Positions 4,816 to 6,018 of a stretch of 6,018 nt of DNA are shown one piece after another. Each line of letters opens with the position of its first letter. Position 1 is the first letter of the stretch. The notes below the pieces were generated by a model, which searched no databases, was not told the DNA's origin, and worked only from the letters and a program-made list of their open reading frames with translations. The DNA is taken from positions 1 through 6,018 of the forward strand of contig DAINMX010000322.1 of NCBI GenBank assembly GCA_036736205.1. The letters run 5' to 3'. The position numbers and the translations under genes were made by a program. The DNA comes from XYA12-FULL-58-9 sp001798605. GTDB lineage: Bacteria > Myxococcota > XYA12-FULL-58-9.

Positions 4816-6018
4816 TTATACCTCGCTCAAGGAAGCAACCAGTGACGCCTGAGCAGCGCGCAAAGCGGGCCACAACGCCCCGAGCACGGCGGCGATCACC
4901 GCGGCAACCAACGCCGCGGCGTTGAGCCAACCAGGCAACAGGAAGAAACTATCTGGCATAAATGGGAAGTCGGGAAGCCACATAGCTGCGGCCCAGTCGA
5001 TCAATAGAGCGCAAAGGTGCGCGCCGAGAGCCCCGATGACTCCGCCAGACAGGCCGACAACTGCTGCCTGCGACAACACCAACAAGACAAGATCGAGGCG
5101 GGTAGCGCCCACGGCGCGCAGCACCGCCAGCTCGCGCCGCTGTTCGGAGAGCGCCGCAAAGAAGCTGTGTGCGATGTTCAGCGCTGCAAGGACGAGGACC
5201 AACAGACCCACCAAGCTCGCGAGAGCCGTCGCGGCACCGAGAATATTACTGGTGCGCTCGGCGGTCTCGTCGACAGCAAGCCCGGCTGCCCGCACGGCGT
5301 CGGTAATCGCCGGCACCTCCGCGGGAGATCTGGCTCGCAGGAGAATGGAGCGATAGGTGGGCGCAACATCGGGTTCGCCGTATGTCGTTAGCAAGCGCTG
5401 GGCGGTCTGTAGCGGCACGCTAACGCCGAGACGCATGGCGTAGCGAGAAACCCCGACAATGCGTGCACGCTCGACCCCGGTCTGTTTGGCGCCGCGGTTT
5501 CCGAGCATCAGGGAGCGGCCAAAGACGATCTCGAACTCGAAGCCCTCCAACGTATGTGCCGTCAAACGCGGCAATCGGAGGGACGGGGCGACTGAGCTGT
5601 TGTAGATCTCGAGGAGTTGGTCGGAGATCACAACTGGCAGGAAGTCGGGGTTGTCACGAAAATTCTCACCAACCTCTTCGGCGAGGAGTTCCGGTGGCAG
5701 TCCCGTCATGAAGAGATCGGTGTACAGCCGCCGTCCAAAAAAGCGAGCTCCCCCCTGGGCACCCATGGGCAGATTGACCTCGAGTTTTGGATAGGCGGCG
5801 GCGACGGAGTCGAGTGAGGCGAAACGGTTGAGAGCCTCGACGTCGATGGGCGTGGCGTCGAGCAAGGCGCTTGTGCCAATCTCAAACAGACCGAGGTTGA
5901 TGGTTCGCGGTATCACTTCGATGGTGTCGACCGGGAGCTCACGCACCACTTCCTTGAGCACCACGTCGCGGGTGCCCAGACCGAGGCCGGCGATGACCAG
6001 CAGAACTGTCACCCCAAG
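4816..6018 (-). CDS. ABC transporter permease, MacB/FtsX family, 5'-partial (C-terminal 400 residues)
   Basis: The frame is open to the right edge, so the N-terminus is missing; a GTG at 6012 is internal, as it falls inside the first membrane helix (LGVTVLLVIAGLGLG). Visible residues about 15-255 form the large extracytoplasmic MacB-type periplasmic core domain, including the segment FLPVVISDQLLEIYN. Three further membrane segments follow (about 263-286, 308-336 and 364-386), which with the first makes the four-helix MacB plan. Between helices two and three lies the cytoplasmic coupling helix SEQRRELAVLRAVGATR (291-307), characteristic of the FtsX domain (PF02687). It ends with PALRAAQASLVASLSEV, the usual cytoplasmic tail. 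Such permeases work with a separate ATPase that is normally encoded nearby, here presumably beyond 6018, and move lipoproteins, peptides or other envelope substrates. The substrate cannot be told. Confidence 0.9.
   Translation of the reverse strand, partial: LGVTVLLVIAGLGLGTRDVVLKEVVRELPVDTIEVIPRTINLGLFEIGTSALLDATPIDVEALNRFASLDSVAAAYPKLEVNLPMGAQGGARFFGRRLYTDLFMTGLPPELLAEEVGENFRDNPDFLPVVISDQLLEIYNSSVAPSLRLPRLTAHTLEGFEFEIVFGRSLMLGNRGAKQTGVERARIVGVSRYAMRLGVSVPLQTAQRLLTTYGEPDVAPTYRSILLRARSPAEVPAITDAVRAAGLAVDETAERTSNILGAATALASLVGLLVLVLAALNIAHSFFAALSEQRRELAVLRAVGATRLDLVLLVLSQAAVVGLSGGVIGALGAHLCALLIDWAAAMWLPDFPFMPDSFFLLPGWLNAAALVAAVIAAVLGALWPALRAAQASLVASLSEV

Overview
The window is GC-rich, protein-dense bacterial chromosome. 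Its architecture points to a Gram-negative member of the Myxococcota or a related deltaproteobacterial lineage. The evidence is a GYF_2-TM-linker-AgmX/TonB-like protein, a secreted protein with an N-terminal nucleotide-independent TolB/CsgG-like module fused to an apparent outer-membrane barrel, a Cys/Asp-rich secreted protein ending in a hydrophobic stretch plus an Arg cluster, and a conserved hypothetical protein that I associate with myxobacterial genomes. This taxonomic placement is inference from domain content; there is no rRNA or marker gene here.

Layout, left to right. Positions 1-582 (minus) hold the N-terminal 194 codons of a conserved, mostly helical cytoplasmic protein that runs off the left edge. 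Positions 583-995 have no certain gene: they contain a candidate promoter for that protein, a good inverted repeat (696-726) and a possible 63-residue small ORF on the plus strand (808-999). Positions 996-3236 (minus) are a tight two-gene unit. The upstream gene (2106-3236) encodes a secreted two-domain protein. The downstream gene (996-2096) encodes a probable lipoprotein with three GCDC/DSGTD repeats, a Glu-Pro run and an Arg-rich C-terminus. Positions 3237-3470 are a divergent intergenic region containing three consecutive short tandem duplications. Positions 3471-4766 (plus) encode the GYF_2/transmembrane/TonB-like protein, whose linker is an 8-copy, 18-bp minisatellite. Positions 4767-4815 are a 49-bp convergent gap filled by a two-part hairpin. 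Positions 4816-6018 (minus) are the C-terminal 400 residues of a MacB/FtsX-type ABC transporter permease that runs off the right edge.

How they fit together: almost everything here concerns the cell envelope. The two-gene unit would deliver one protein to the periplasm/outer membrane and one to the outer surface. The divergent GYF_2 protein would connect a cytoplasmic domain to a periplasmic one across the inner membrane, and the permease would belong to a lipoprotein- or substrate-export ABC system. No pathway can be named with certainty. No RNA genes, mobile elements or CRISPR arrays were seen. The most unusual items are the repeat-rich secreted protein at 996-2096 and the modular protein at 3471-4766.
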